DNA of 64,000 nt from Cohnella sp. GbtcB17 (GTDB taxonomy: Bacteria; Bacillota; Bacilli; Paenibacillales; Paenibacillaceae), in the NCBI RefSeq assembly GCF_019091135.1, contig NZ_JAGXJW010000004.1:62001-126000 (forward strand), written 5' to 3'. The translations under genes were made by a program, and so were the position numbers. The notes beneath the pieces were generated by a model. The model saw only the letters and a program-made list of their open reading frames with translations. It searched no databases and had not been told where the DNA came from. Positions 27,422 through 35,412 of this stretch are shown in pieces (the first letter of the stretch is position 1; each line of letters opens with the position of its first letter).

Positions 27422-27555
27422 GCTTGCGCGCGGTCGTTCGTCCCGCGAACCGGGCGACTTGTCCAGGGCCGATCGCCCCGAATTGGCGCTTGCGGATGGA
27501 TATGCGTCCACGTCCTGTCCGAGAAAGGCGCATATATTGTATCCGGGTGATGAAC

Positions 27556-28719
27556 ATGCCGTACAAGCGCGGACACAGAGGAAGACGCATTCGCAGACGT
27601 CTGCGGTCCGGTTCGCACCTCGCGTCCGGACGCAGGCAAGGTTGGCTGGAGGGCTGGAGACTGGGCGCATGCCGGCGAATCGAGGAGGAAACGCCGCCGC
27701 CTGCCGCCGGTCGCCGGCCCTGGCGCGTCATGTACGTGCCTCAAGGCTTCGACGCGATCGACCAGGGCGTCGTCGCCGCGCTCGGCGCTACGACGCACCT
27801 TGTCGTAGCGCCGCAGGCGGAAATGCTGTCGTACGCGGAGATGTACCGCCCCGACGCGGTGCTGGTGATGAACGGCCTGCATACCTTTCCCCCGAATCAG
27901 CGAGAGCAGATCGAGGGCATCCGGCGGCTGGGCATCAAGACGGCGATCTGGTTCGTGGACGATCCGTACGTATCGGAGGACTCTGCTGCGATCGCGCCGA
28001 GCTACGACTATGTGTTCACGCACGAGCGGAGCTGCGTGCCGCAATATGAGCAGCTTGGTTGCGCGAGGGCCTATCACTTGCCTCTCGCCGCCGATCAAAC
28101 GCTGTTCAAGCCGATGGCCGTCGAGGAAGCGTACAGGACGGATATTTGTTTTATCGGCGTCGCTTTCTGGAACCGAGTCGAGCTGTTCGACAGCATCGCG
28201 GACTATCTGAAAGACAAGAGGGTGCTCATCGCGGGCAGCCATTGGGATCGGATGCGCCATTACGACCGACTCTCGAAGTTCGTCCGCAGCGGCTGGATCG
28301 AGGTGCCGGAGACCGTCAAGTACTACAACGGCGCCAAGATCGTCATCAATATGCATCGAACGACGGAGCCGCTCAGCGACAACAAAAACTCGCGCCGCTG
28401 GGAGGGCCATTCCGTTAATCCCCGCACGTTCGAGATCGCCTCCTGCGGCACGCTGCAGCTGACGGACCTGCGTCCCGAACTACCGGAGTACTACCGGATC
28501 GGAGAAGAGATGGCGTCCTTCTCGAACCCGCGCGAGCTGACGGAGATCGTCGATTATTATTTGCGCAACGAAGAAGAGCGGCTGAAGGTGGCGGCCCGCG
28601 GCTATCGGCGGACGCGCGCCGAGCACACGTTCGTCGGCCGGGTGACGCGGCTGCTCGATACGATGGGACTTGCCGATCCCGCAAATCCGCCGGCAGGGGA
28701 GGGAAGGACGATTGGCTAA
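27556..28719 (+). CDS. CgeB-like glycosyltransferase with N-terminal tag, copy 1
   Basis: 387 residues. N-terminus: basic (YKRGHRGRRIRRRLRSG) then GWLEGWRLG (29-37), a short version of the glycine-aromatic tag. The rest matches the CgeB family (DUF3880 plus a GT1-like C-terminal domain): AIWFVDDPY, YDYVFTHERSCVPQYEQLGC, ICFIGVAFWNRVELF, and VNPRTFEIASCGTLQLTD near the C-terminus, the usual nucleotide-sugar-binding part. CgeB acts in glycosylation of the outermost B. subtilis spore layer. The start is uncertain: ATG 27556 with GGGTGAT upstream is used; ATG 27550 is possible. It overlaps the next, homologous gene by 8 bp. Confidence 0.78.
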   Translation: MPYKRGHRGRRIRRRLRSGSHLASGRRQGWLEGWRLGACRRIEEETPPPAAGRRPWRVMYVPQGFDAIDQGVVAALGATTHLVVAPQAEMLSYAEMYRPDAVLVMNGLHTFPPNQREQIEGIRRLGIKTAIWFVDDPYVSEDSAAIAPSYDYVFTHERSCVPQYEQLGCARAYHLPLAADQTLFKPMAVEEAYRTDICFIGVAFWNRVELFDSIADYLKDKRVLIAGSHWDRMRHYDRLSKFVRSGWIEVPETVKYYNGAKIVINMHRTTEPLSDNKNSRRWEGHSVNPRTFEIASCGTLQLTDLRPELPEYYRIGEEMASFSNPRELTEIVDYYLRNEEERLKVAARGYRRTRAEHTFVGRVTRLLDTMGLADPANPPAGEGRTIG

Positions 28720-29857
28720 AATCGTCGGAGTGCGCACAAAAAAAGCAGGCGCGGCGCCGGTGAAGAAACGGCGAAGCCGCGAGACCGTCGGCGACGGCTT
28801 CGTCCTGGGCTGGCAGCACGGATATTGGCAGGGCCAATGCGAGTCGATCGTCCAACGTACAGTTGTGCCTTCTTATATCCGGGATCTGCACGTGCTCTTC
28901 ATTACCTCGGGCAAAGGCTTCCCGTACAGTCCGCTCGACAATGCGGTCGGTCAAACGCTGGCGCAGCTCGTGTCCAGGCTGTCCGTCATGTCGCCGAAGG
29001 ACGACATCGTCGGCTTCGCTTCCCGCGAGATGCCGGCGCTGGCCATCGTGCTGGACGGTCTTGATTTTCCGGTATCCACGACCGACGCGCTCCGTTCCAT
29101 GGGCATCCGGACCGCGATCTGGTTCACGGACGATCCGTACTACACCGAGGTGACGGCGGATCTGGCGCCGCACTACGACTTTGTGTTCACGCTCGAGCGC
29201 AATTGCGTGCCGTTCTATGAACAGCGCGGCTGCGCCCGCGTCCACTACCTGCCGCTCGGCGTGCATACGCCCGACTTCAGACCGCGCAATCCCCGTCACG
29301 AGATACGGGGCGATATCTGCTTCATCGGCAGCGCCTACTGGAACCGGATCCGATTGTTCGAGGAGCTGCTCCCGCGTATGGCCCGGCGCAGCTTCAGGCT
29401 GTCGGGACTGTGGTGGGATCGCCTGTCCGACTATGAGAGATGGCGGGACCGGATCGATCTGGGCAAATGGATGGGGCCGCTCGAGACAGCGGAGCAGTAC
29501 AATGCGCACAAGATCGTTATCAACGTCCACCGGGCGCACGACGACAGCACGTTTAACCGCAATATTTACAATATCCCGGCCGTCTCCCCGAATCCCCGCA
29601 CGTTCGAGATCGCCGCTTGCGGCACGCTGCTGATGAGCGACAACCGGGAGGATCTGGCGCAGTTTTATACGCCGGGCATCGAGATCGTCACCTACGATTC
29701 GGCGCAGGACATGGCCGACAAGATGGACTACTATCTCGCGCACGAAGAAGAGCGCCGGCAGATCGCGCTTCGCGGACTGTACCGGACGCTGCGCGACCAT
29801 ACGTACGTGTCCCGGCTGTCGCAGCTGCTGGATCTGGCCACGATTCCGCTGGCCTAA
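28712..29857 (+). CDS. CgeB-like glycosyltransferase with N-terminal tag, copy 2
   Basis: 381 residues, tandem paralogue of the preceding gene. Residues 1-28 are basic (RTKKAGAAPVKKRRSR). Residues 29-41 are the full tag GFVLGWQHGYWQG, beginning at the same residue number as in copy 1. Family motifs are AIWFTDDPYY, YDFVFTLERNCVPFYEQRGC, ICFIGSAYWNRIRLFEEL and SPNPRTFEIAACGTLLMSD. Start is TTG 28712, preceded by GGGGAGGGAAGG, inside the end of copy 1. Duplication suggests two related but distinct transfer steps in one glycan. The next gene follows after 26 bp, so this is one operon running to about 36.2 kb. Confidence 0.8.
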   Translation: MAKIVGVRTKKAGAAPVKKRRSRETVGDGFVLGWQHGYWQGQCESIVQRTVVPSYIRDLHVLFITSGKGFPYSPLDNAVGQTLAQLVSRLSVMSPKDDIVGFASREMPALAIVLDGLDFPVSTTDALRSMGIRTAIWFTDDPYYTEVTADLAPHYDFVFTLERNCVPFYEQRGCARVHYLPLGVHTPDFRPRNPRHEIRGDICFIGSAYWNRIRLFEELLPRMARRSFRLSGLWWDRLSDYERWRDRIDLGKWMGPLETAEQYNAHKIVINVHRAHDDSTFNRNIYNIPAVSPNPRTFEIAACGTLLMSDNREDLAQFYTPGIEIVTYDSAQDMADKMDYYLAHEEERRQIALRGLYRTLRDHTYVSRLSQLLDLATIPLA

Positions 29858-29883
29858 CTTTCTACTAAAGGAGATGAGGCGCC

Positions 29884-31473
29884 GTGGGCGGAAAGCCGAA
29901 GCTGCTTCTATTCTCCCATCTCAGCGGCGTCGACGTGATGACCGGAGCGGAAAAGCTGTTCCTTCTCTTCATCCGCGAGCTCTCGGCGCACTTCGACTGC
30001 AAGCTCGTCGTGCCGCAGGAGGGCGTGCTGGCCGCGCAGGCGCGCGCCGCCGGGATCGGGACTCTTGAAATGGAGCTGCCGCTCAGCCTCGCGCTGTTCA
30101 GCGCGCTGCCCCAGGTCGACGCCGAGATCGGCGCGCTGCCGTCGCATCCGGCGTGGGAGCCGCTCGTCTTCCTGATGCTCCGCGAATCGCCGGATTACGT
30201 GTGGACCAACACGACCGTGCATCCAATGCCTGCGATGGCCGCGACTTCCCTGGGCATCCCGACGATCTGGTCGGTCATGGAGACGATGCGAAATACGCCG
30301 CACCGACCGCAGGCTGCCGCCGTCGTGAGCCTCTACAGCCAACTGATCGTCGGCATCTCCGACAGCGTGCTGGAGCCTTACCGGGAACTGGGTGCGGCAG
30401 GCAAGACCGCCGTGCTGCGGCCCTACGTCGAGCCTTCCGCCCACGCCCCGGAGCGTTGGCCGGACGTGCGCGCGCGGCAGCGAAGCCGTCTTGGCTTCCG
30501 TGAGGAAGACTTCGTGGCCGGCTTCGTCGCCGCCACGATCTATCCGAACAAGGGACTGCTCGAGTTCGTGCATGCGATGGTCCCTCTCATGAAGCAGCAC
30601 CCGGGCGTACGCGCGATGATCGTCGGCAAGTCGGTCGACGATGCGTATGTCCATGCCTGCCGCGACTTCATCTGGCGCCAGGACCTGAGCGGCCGCTTCG
30701 CCTGGATGGAGTTCCGCGAGCGGATCGAAGAGATCTACGCGCCGATGGACGCGGTCGTCGTCCCGAGCCTGGTGCCGGAGGGCTTCGGCATGACCGCGCT
30801 CGAGGGGATGATGTTCGGCAAGCCGGTCGTCGCCTTTGCGGCGGGCGGGCTGCGCGAGATTCTCGAGCAGGCGGAGTCCGGCGCCTGGCTCGTGCCGGCG
30901 GGGCATACGCAGGGGCTGACCGAGCGGCTGCACATGCTGCTGATCAACCCCGCGCTGCGCCAGTCGCTGGGTGCGCACAACGCCAGGATCGCGGCGGAGC
31001 GCTTTGGCGTAGAGCCATTTCGCGAGGCGCTCGGCGCTTGGCTGCACCGTCTGCCGCCGCCGGCCTCTTCGCAGCCGGAGGCGCCGCCGCCCGAGATCCC
31101 GCAGCACGGCCTTCTGCGCGGCGCGGGCAGAGGCACGGTGTACCTGATTCAGCACGGGCGCAAGCGTCCGTTCGCTTCGCCGAAGGCGCTGCGGGATCAC
31201 GGCTTCCGCATGGAGGACATCCGGGACGTTCCGGAGCTTGTACTCGATTTTATTCCGGACGGAGAGCCGCTGTTCGAAGCGCCCGCGGGCAGGCGCCGGC
31301 CGCGTCGGGGGCGGGGACGACGCCGGCTAAGCAAGCGCGGCCGATCGCGGCTTCGCGGGACGCGTGTCCGTCTGTCCAGGCGCCGGGGACGCAGCCGCAG
31401 ACGCGTCGCCGCGCGAAGGTCCGGGCGCAGGAGAAGAAGATCCGCATCAGCGAGGAAAAGGAAAGGAAGATGA
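29884..31473 (+). CDS. GT4 glycosyltransferase with C-terminal module and hyper-arginine tail
   Basis: 529 residues. Residues 1-395 are a GT-B enzyme of the GT4 type: FSHLSGVDVMTGAEK at the N-terminus, AATIYPNKGLLEFVHAM, and PEGFGMTALEGMMFGKPVVA carrying the E-x7-E motif. Residues ~417-461 hold one copy of the module found twice in the GT2 at 16690 (VYLIQHGRKRPFASPKAL ... FIPDGEPLFEA). Residues ~468-529 are more than half arginine and lysine with Ser and Gly (GRRRPRRGRGRRRLSKRG). GTG 29884 follows AAAGGAGATGAG. The tail, at the opposite end from the basic stretches of its neighbours, may play the same localisation role. Substrate unknown. Confidence 0.8.
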   Translation: MGGKPKLLLFSHLSGVDVMTGAEKLFLLFIRELSAHFDCKLVVPQEGVLAAQARAAGIGTLEMELPLSLALFSALPQVDAEIGALPSHPAWEPLVFLMLRESPDYVWTNTTVHPMPAMAATSLGIPTIWSVMETMRNTPHRPQAAAVVSLYSQLIVGISDSVLEPYRELGAAGKTAVLRPYVEPSAHAPERWPDVRARQRSRLGFREEDFVAGFVAATIYPNKGLLEFVHAMVPLMKQHPGVRAMIVGKSVDDAYVHACRDFIWRQDLSGRFAWMEFRERIEEIYAPMDAVVVPSLVPEGFGMTALEGMMFGKPVVAFAAGGLREILEQAESGAWLVPAGHTQGLTERLHMLLINPALRQSLGAHNARIAAERFGVEPFREALGAWLHRLPPPASSQPEAPPPEIPQHGLLRGAGRGTVYLIQHGRKRPFASPKALRDHGFRMEDIRDVPELVLDFIPDGEPLFEAPAGRRRPRRGRGRRRLSKRGRSRLRGTRVRLSRRRGRSRRRVAARRSGRRRRRSASARKRKGR

Positions 31474-31477
31474 TGAC

Positions 31478-32569
31478 ATGCGAGTCGTCACGATCCTGGG
31501 CACGCGGCCGGAGGTCATCCGGCTCAGCCTGCTCACGCGCCTTCTGGACGATCTCTCCGGTCGTCACGTCATTGTGCATACCGGGCAAAATTTCTCGCCG
31601 AGGCTGAACGACATCTTTTACGAGGAAATGGAGCTTAGGCGGCCCGACGTTCAAATCGACGCGCGCAAGGAAACCGTCGGCGCGCAGTTGTCCGCCACGT
31701 TCGCGGCGGTCGAAGAGGTGCTGCTGCGCGAACGGCCGGACCGCGTGCTGCTGCTCGGCGACACGAACAGCGCGCTGTGCGCCGTGCTCGCGGAGCGGCT
31801 CGGCTTCCCGGTGGTGCATATGGAAGCGGGCAACCGCTGCTTCGACCTGGCCGTGCCCGAGGAGAAAAACCGCCGCATCATCGACGCCGTATCGACCGCG
31901 AATCTCCCTTATACGGAAAACAGCAAGCAAAACTTGCTGCGCGAGGGCTTTCCCGTCGCGCGGATTTTCAAGACGGGCAACCCGATCTTCGAGGTGCTCG
32001 AGTATTACAAGCCTAAAATCGACGCCAGCGACGTGCTCGAACGGCTGAAGCTTCAGCCCGGCGGCTACTTGCTCGCCACGATTCACCGCGCGGAAAACGT
32101 CGACGATCCGGCACGGCTGCGGGAGATTGTGACCGGCCTCGGCCTGGTGGCGGAGCAGCAGGGGACGCGGCTCATTTGCAGCCTGCACCCGCGGACGCGC
32201 TCGCGCCTGACGACCGACATGGCCGAGCTGATCCACCCGCTGCTCGAGTTTCACGAGCCGTTCGGCTTCTTCGATTTCGTCCAGCTGGAGCGCAGCGCGC
32301 GCTGCGCGCTGACCGACAGCGGCACGGTGCAGGAGGAATGCTGTATCTTCCAGGTGCCTGCCGTGACGGTGCGGCGGACGACGGAGCGTCCGGAGACAGT
32401 CGATTGCGGGAGCAACGTCGTGTCCGGCGTCGAGGCGCGCGCGATCGCAAGGTCCGCGGACGCGATGATCCGTCTTGGTACGGGCTGGCAGCTGCCGGAG
32501 GGCTATGGGGACCGTCAAGTATCTGCAAAGGTGGCCAAATACGTGCTTGGAGGGATTATGGATGTATGA
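31478..32569 (+). CDS. UDP-N-acetylglucosamine 2-epimerase family protein (WbvD/FnlC/CapG type)
   Basis: A 363-residue non-hydrolysing 2-epimerase with the family motifs GTRPEVIRL, HTGQNFS, LLGDTNSAL, VVHMEAGNR, EEKNRRIIDAVS, TIHRAENVDDP and the C-terminal LTDSGTVQEECCIF. It inverts C2 of a UDP-2-acetamido sugar. The three-gene context (dehydratase, RmlD-like reductase, 2-epimerase) suggests it acts on a 6-deoxy-L-hexosamine rather than UDP-GlcNAc itself, as in UDP-L-FucNAc or UDP-L-QuiNAc synthesis. That is inference; a plain MnaA role remains possible. ATG 31478 follows AGGAAAGGAAG. It overlaps the next gene by 8 bp. Confidence 0.83.
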   Translation: MRVVTILGTRPEVIRLSLLTRLLDDLSGRHVIVHTGQNFSPRLNDIFYEEMELRRPDVQIDARKETVGAQLSATFAAVEEVLLRERPDRVLLLGDTNSALCAVLAERLGFPVVHMEAGNRCFDLAVPEEKNRRIIDAVSTANLPYTENSKQNLLREGFPVARIFKTGNPIFEVLEYYKPKIDASDVLERLKLQPGGYLLATIHRAENVDDPARLREIVTGLGLVAEQQGTRLICSLHPRTRSRLTTDMAELIHPLLEFHEPFGFFDFVQLERSARCALTDSGTVQEECCIFQVPAVTVRRTTERPETVDCGSNVVSGVEARAIARSADAMIRLGTGWQLPEGYGDRQVSAKVAKYVLGGIMDV

Positions 32570-33545
32570 AGGCAAACGCATCCTCGTAACCGGGGGCACC
32601 GGCTCGTGGGGACATGAACTGGTTCGTCAGCTCTTGACGCTCGGACCGAAGGAGATCATCGTCTATTCGCGCAGCGAGTCCAGCCAGGTAGCGATGAGCC
32701 GCGAGTTCGAGGACGCGAGGCTGACGTTTTTCATCGGGGACGTGAGGGACCGCGAGGCACTCTCCAAAGCTTGCCAGGGCGTGGATATTTTGTTCCACCT
32801 GGCGGCGCTGAAGCACGTGCCGGTATGCGAGATCCAACCCTACGAGGCGCTCAAGACGAACGTGCTCGGGACGCAGAACGTCATCGAGGCGGCAATCGAA
32901 AATAAAGTGGACCGCGTCATCAACATCTCGACCGACAAGGCGGCGAACCCGTCCAATTTTTACGGCATGACGAAAGCGATCGGCGAAAAGCTCATCGTGT
33001 ACGCCAACCTGCTTAAGTCCGACACGAAGTTTGTCTGCGTCCGCGGCGGCAACGTGCTCGGCACGAACGGCAGCGTCATTCACCTGTTCATGGACCATAT
33101 CAAAAACCGCGGCCAGGTCAACCTGACGCATCGGGACATGACGCGCTTTTTCCTCACGCTGCAGGACGCGATCAAGCTGCTGTTCAAAGCGGTGGAGGTG
33201 AGCGTGGGCGGAGAGATATTCGTCATGAAAATGCCGACCTGCCGGATCATCGATCTCGCGGTGGTGCTGATGGACGCGTTGGGCAAAACCGCCGAGATCG
33301 TCGAGACGGGCGTGCGTCCGGGCGAGAAGCTCGACGAGATCCTGCTCACCGAATATGAGAGCCAGAGTACCGTCGAATACGACGACGAATACCTGGTCAT
33401 TCTGCCGACGCTTGAGCTCGAAGGGCTTCAGGCGCACTACAGCGCCTATCCGCGGGCGGAGCTGCACAGCTACAGCTCGGGGACGGGTCTCATGAACCAT
33501 GAGGAAATCCGGAGCATGCTGGTGAGAGGGGGATTCCTCCAATGA
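32562..33545 (+). CDS. UDP-GlcNAc 4,6-dehydratase/5-epimerase-like SDR (CapE/FnlA/WbvB type)
   Basis: 327 residues, extended SDR. N-terminal NAD(P) site TGGTGSWG; ISTDKAANPSNFYGMTK holds the catalytic Thr-Asp-Lys and Tyr-x3-Lys elements of the inverting 4,6-dehydratases; GNVLGTNGSVI and GVRPGEKLDEILLTEYE are typical of CapE/FnlA/PseB-like enzymes. It lacks the membrane helices of FlaA1/CapD-type large members. It should convert UDP-GlcNAc to a UDP-4-keto-6-deoxy-L-hexosamine. ATG 32562 follows GGAGGG. It overlaps its neighbours on both sides, indicating a tightly coupled pathway cassette. Confidence 0.85.
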   Translation: MYEGKRILVTGGTGSWGHELVRQLLTLGPKEIIVYSRSESSQVAMSREFEDARLTFFIGDVRDREALSKACQGVDILFHLAALKHVPVCEIQPYEALKTNVLGTQNVIEAAIENKVDRVINISTDKAANPSNFYGMTKAIGEKLIVYANLLKSDTKFVCVRGGNVLGTNGSVIHLFMDHIKNRGQVNLTHRDMTRFFLTLQDAIKLLFKAVEVSVGGEIFVMKMPTCRIIDLAVVLMDALGKTAEIVETGVRPGEKLDEILLTEYESQSTVEYDDEYLVILPTLELEGLQAHYSAYPRAELHSYSSGTGLMNHEEIRSMLVRGGFLQ

Positions 33546-34453
33546 AGGTGCTGGTGCTCGGCGGAAGCGGGATGGCAGGGCATGTGATCGCGGCATATCT
33601 GCAGTCGCGAAGCGGGTACGAAGTGACGGCAACGGTCCGTTCGGCGGCGGACATCCCGGTCGTTCAAAGCGCGTGCGACAGAGCCGGGACGAAGACGCCG
33701 GCGGACGGCGAAGGCGGACGGAAGGCCCTTGGCATCCGTCTGCTCGACGTTCGACGTTTCGAGCAGGTGGCCGATACGGTCGCCGAGGTGCGGCCGGACG
33801 TCATCGTCAACGCGGTCGGCGTGCTGAACCGGCAGGCCGAGGAGCATGCGCTGGACGCCTATCTCGTGAACGGTCTGCTGCCGCACTGGCTGCGGCATCT
33901 GTGCAAGCGCAAGGGCGGCAGGCTGATACACATCAGCTCGGATTGCGTATTTCTCGGCGATCGGGGCGATTATTCCGAGACGGAGCCGACGGACGGAGTG
34001 ACGGTGTACGCGCGCAGCAAGGCGCTGGGCGAGATCGCGGATCCCGCTTGTCTGACGCTGCGCACCTCTATTGTCGGACCGGAGCTGCGCGATCAAGGCG
34101 TCGGCCTGCTCAAGTGGTTCCTGGGCAGCTCGGGCAGCGTGCCGGGTTATGTCAACGTCCGGTGGAACGGCGTGACGACGCTGGAGCTCGCCAAAGCGGT
34201 GGAATGGGGGATCGCGAATCCGAGTGTCGGCGGCCTGGTGCATTTGACGGCGCCCGAGGCGGTGAGCAAGCATGATCTGCTCGGTCTGTTCGCCGATACC
34301 TTCATGAAGACGGACGTCCGCATCGTGCCGGCGACGGAGCCGGCGATCGACCGCACGCTGGCGCCGACGACGAGCGGCTTCGGCTACCGGCCGCCTGGCT
34401 ATGCGCATATGCTGGCAGAGCTGCGGCAGTGGATGGAGGGCGGCGCGGTTTGA
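33542..34453 (+). CDS. RmlD-like SDR, probable 4-keto reductase of the UDP-L-hexosamine pathway
   Basis: 303 residues. N-terminal VLGGSGMAGHVI nucleotide-binding loop; VNAVGVLNRQAE; LIHISSDCVFLGDRGDYSE and YARSKALGE (Tyr-x3-Lys) place it with RmlD/dTDP-4-dehydrorhamnose reductases and the related reductases WbvR/FnlB. It should reduce the C4 keto group made by the preceding dehydratase. Lack of the C-terminal cupin found in CapF argues for the RmlD-like WbvR type and thus against UDP-L-FucNAc as product. Start ATG overlaps the upstream stop (ATGA). Confidence 0.75.
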   Translation: MKVLVLGGSGMAGHVIAAYLQSRSGYEVTATVRSAADIPVVQSACDRAGTKTPADGEGGRKALGIRLLDVRRFEQVADTVAEVRPDVIVNAVGVLNRQAEEHALDAYLVNGLLPHWLRHLCKRKGGRLIHISSDCVFLGDRGDYSETEPTDGVTVYARSKALGEIADPACLTLRTSIVGPELRDQGVGLLKWFLGSSGSVPGYVNVRWNGVTTLELAKAVEWGIANPSVGGLVHLTAPEAVSKHDLLGLFADTFMKTDVRIVPATEPAIDRTLAPTTSGFGYRPPGYAHMLAELRQWMEGGAV

Positions 34454-35379
34454 TGCGGGTGCTGGTCACCGGCGCCGCAGGCTTCAGCGGCCGGCACGCG
34501 AGCGAACGGCTGGCGCAGGAGGGGATGGAGATTACGGCCGTCGTCTCTTCGCGCGTCCCCGCCGCCGGCCGTCGGCCCGTCTCCGGCGCCGCCGTCGAGC
34601 TCGCCTGCGACCTGACGGACCGCGAATCCGTCCGGTCGCTGCTCGATCGGGTTCGCCCCGACGCCGTGCTCCATCTGGCCGGCCGCAATGCGGTCGACGA
34701 ATCGTGGCGCACGCCCGATCTCGCGCTGACATCCAACCTGCTGTCGACCGTCTACGTGCTTGAAGCCGCCCGCGCGCTGCCGGACTGCCGGACGCTGGTC
34801 ATCGGTTCGATGCTGAGTCCGCGCCAGAACGAAGATCTGGCGCGCTCGCTGCACCCGTACGGCTTCAGCAAGGCGCTGCAGGTGACGGCCGCATTGGCCT
34901 GGCATCATTGGTACGGTCAGCAGGTGATCGTCGCCGAGCCGTGCAATCTGATCGGGCCCGGCGGCAGCGCCGGCATCTGCGGCAAGATCGCGCGCTGGGC
35001 GGCGGCCTGCGAACGGGACGCAGAGTCGGGGCGTGAGCCGGCGTCGTTCCGCTTGTCCTCGCTGGAGGAGCGTCGGGATTTCCTCGACGTGCGCGATGCC
35101 GCCGCCGCGTACGCGAAGCTGTTGCGGACGGGCGAACCGGGTGTTCGCTACGCGCTGGAGTCCGGGACGCTGCGCAGCCTCGGCGAGGTGAAGGCGGCGT
35201 TCGACCGGGCGAGCCGCGTGCCGCTGCGCTGGGAGATCGGGACGGCCGGCGGCCCGTCGCCGCAGGCGCGGCACGCGGATGCGATCCGCGCGCTCGGCTG
35301 GCAGCCTTCGGTCCCATTCGGGCGTTCGATCGGCGATACGCTGCAGTTCGAGCGGGAGCGAGCGGAGGAATCGGCTTAA
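34453..35379 (+). CDS. NAD-dependent epimerase/dehydratase family protein
   Basis: 308 residues, extended SDR. GAAGFSGRHASERL is the Rossmann loop; DAVLHLAGRNAVDESW, the Ser in VIGSMLSP and YGFSK supply the SDR catalytic set. LEERRDFLDVRDAAAAY is the usual C-terminal substrate segment, resembling GDP-4-keto-6-deoxy-mannose reductases (RMD) and related enzymes. The ATG overlaps the previous stop by one base (TGATG). It might act on a second activated sugar made with the RmlA-like enzyme. Substrate cannot be read from the sequence. Confidence 0.75.
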   Translation: MRVLVTGAAGFSGRHASERLAQEGMEITAVVSSRVPAAGRRPVSGAAVELACDLTDRESVRSLLDRVRPDAVLHLAGRNAVDESWRTPDLALTSNLLSTVYVLEAARALPDCRTLVIGSMLSPRQNEDLARSLHPYGFSKALQVTAALAWHHWYGQQVIVAEPCNLIGPGGSAGICGKIARWAAACERDAESGREPASFRLSSLEERRDFLDVRDAAAAYAKLLRTGEPGVRYALESGTLRSLGEVKAAFDRASRVPLRWEIGTAGGPSPQARHADAIRALGWQPSVPFGRSIGDTLQFERERAEESA

Positions 35380-35412
35380 GCTTCTTCAACTAACGGAAGG
35401 GAGGGACCCGGC

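Noticed and set aside
25978..28410. 810-codon open frame on the minus strand across the 3' part of the giant secreted gene and a CgeB-like gene
   Set aside because: GC-rich shadow with high Arg/His/Asp content, no domain, and it crosses the terminator at 27378-27421 and two good + strand genes.
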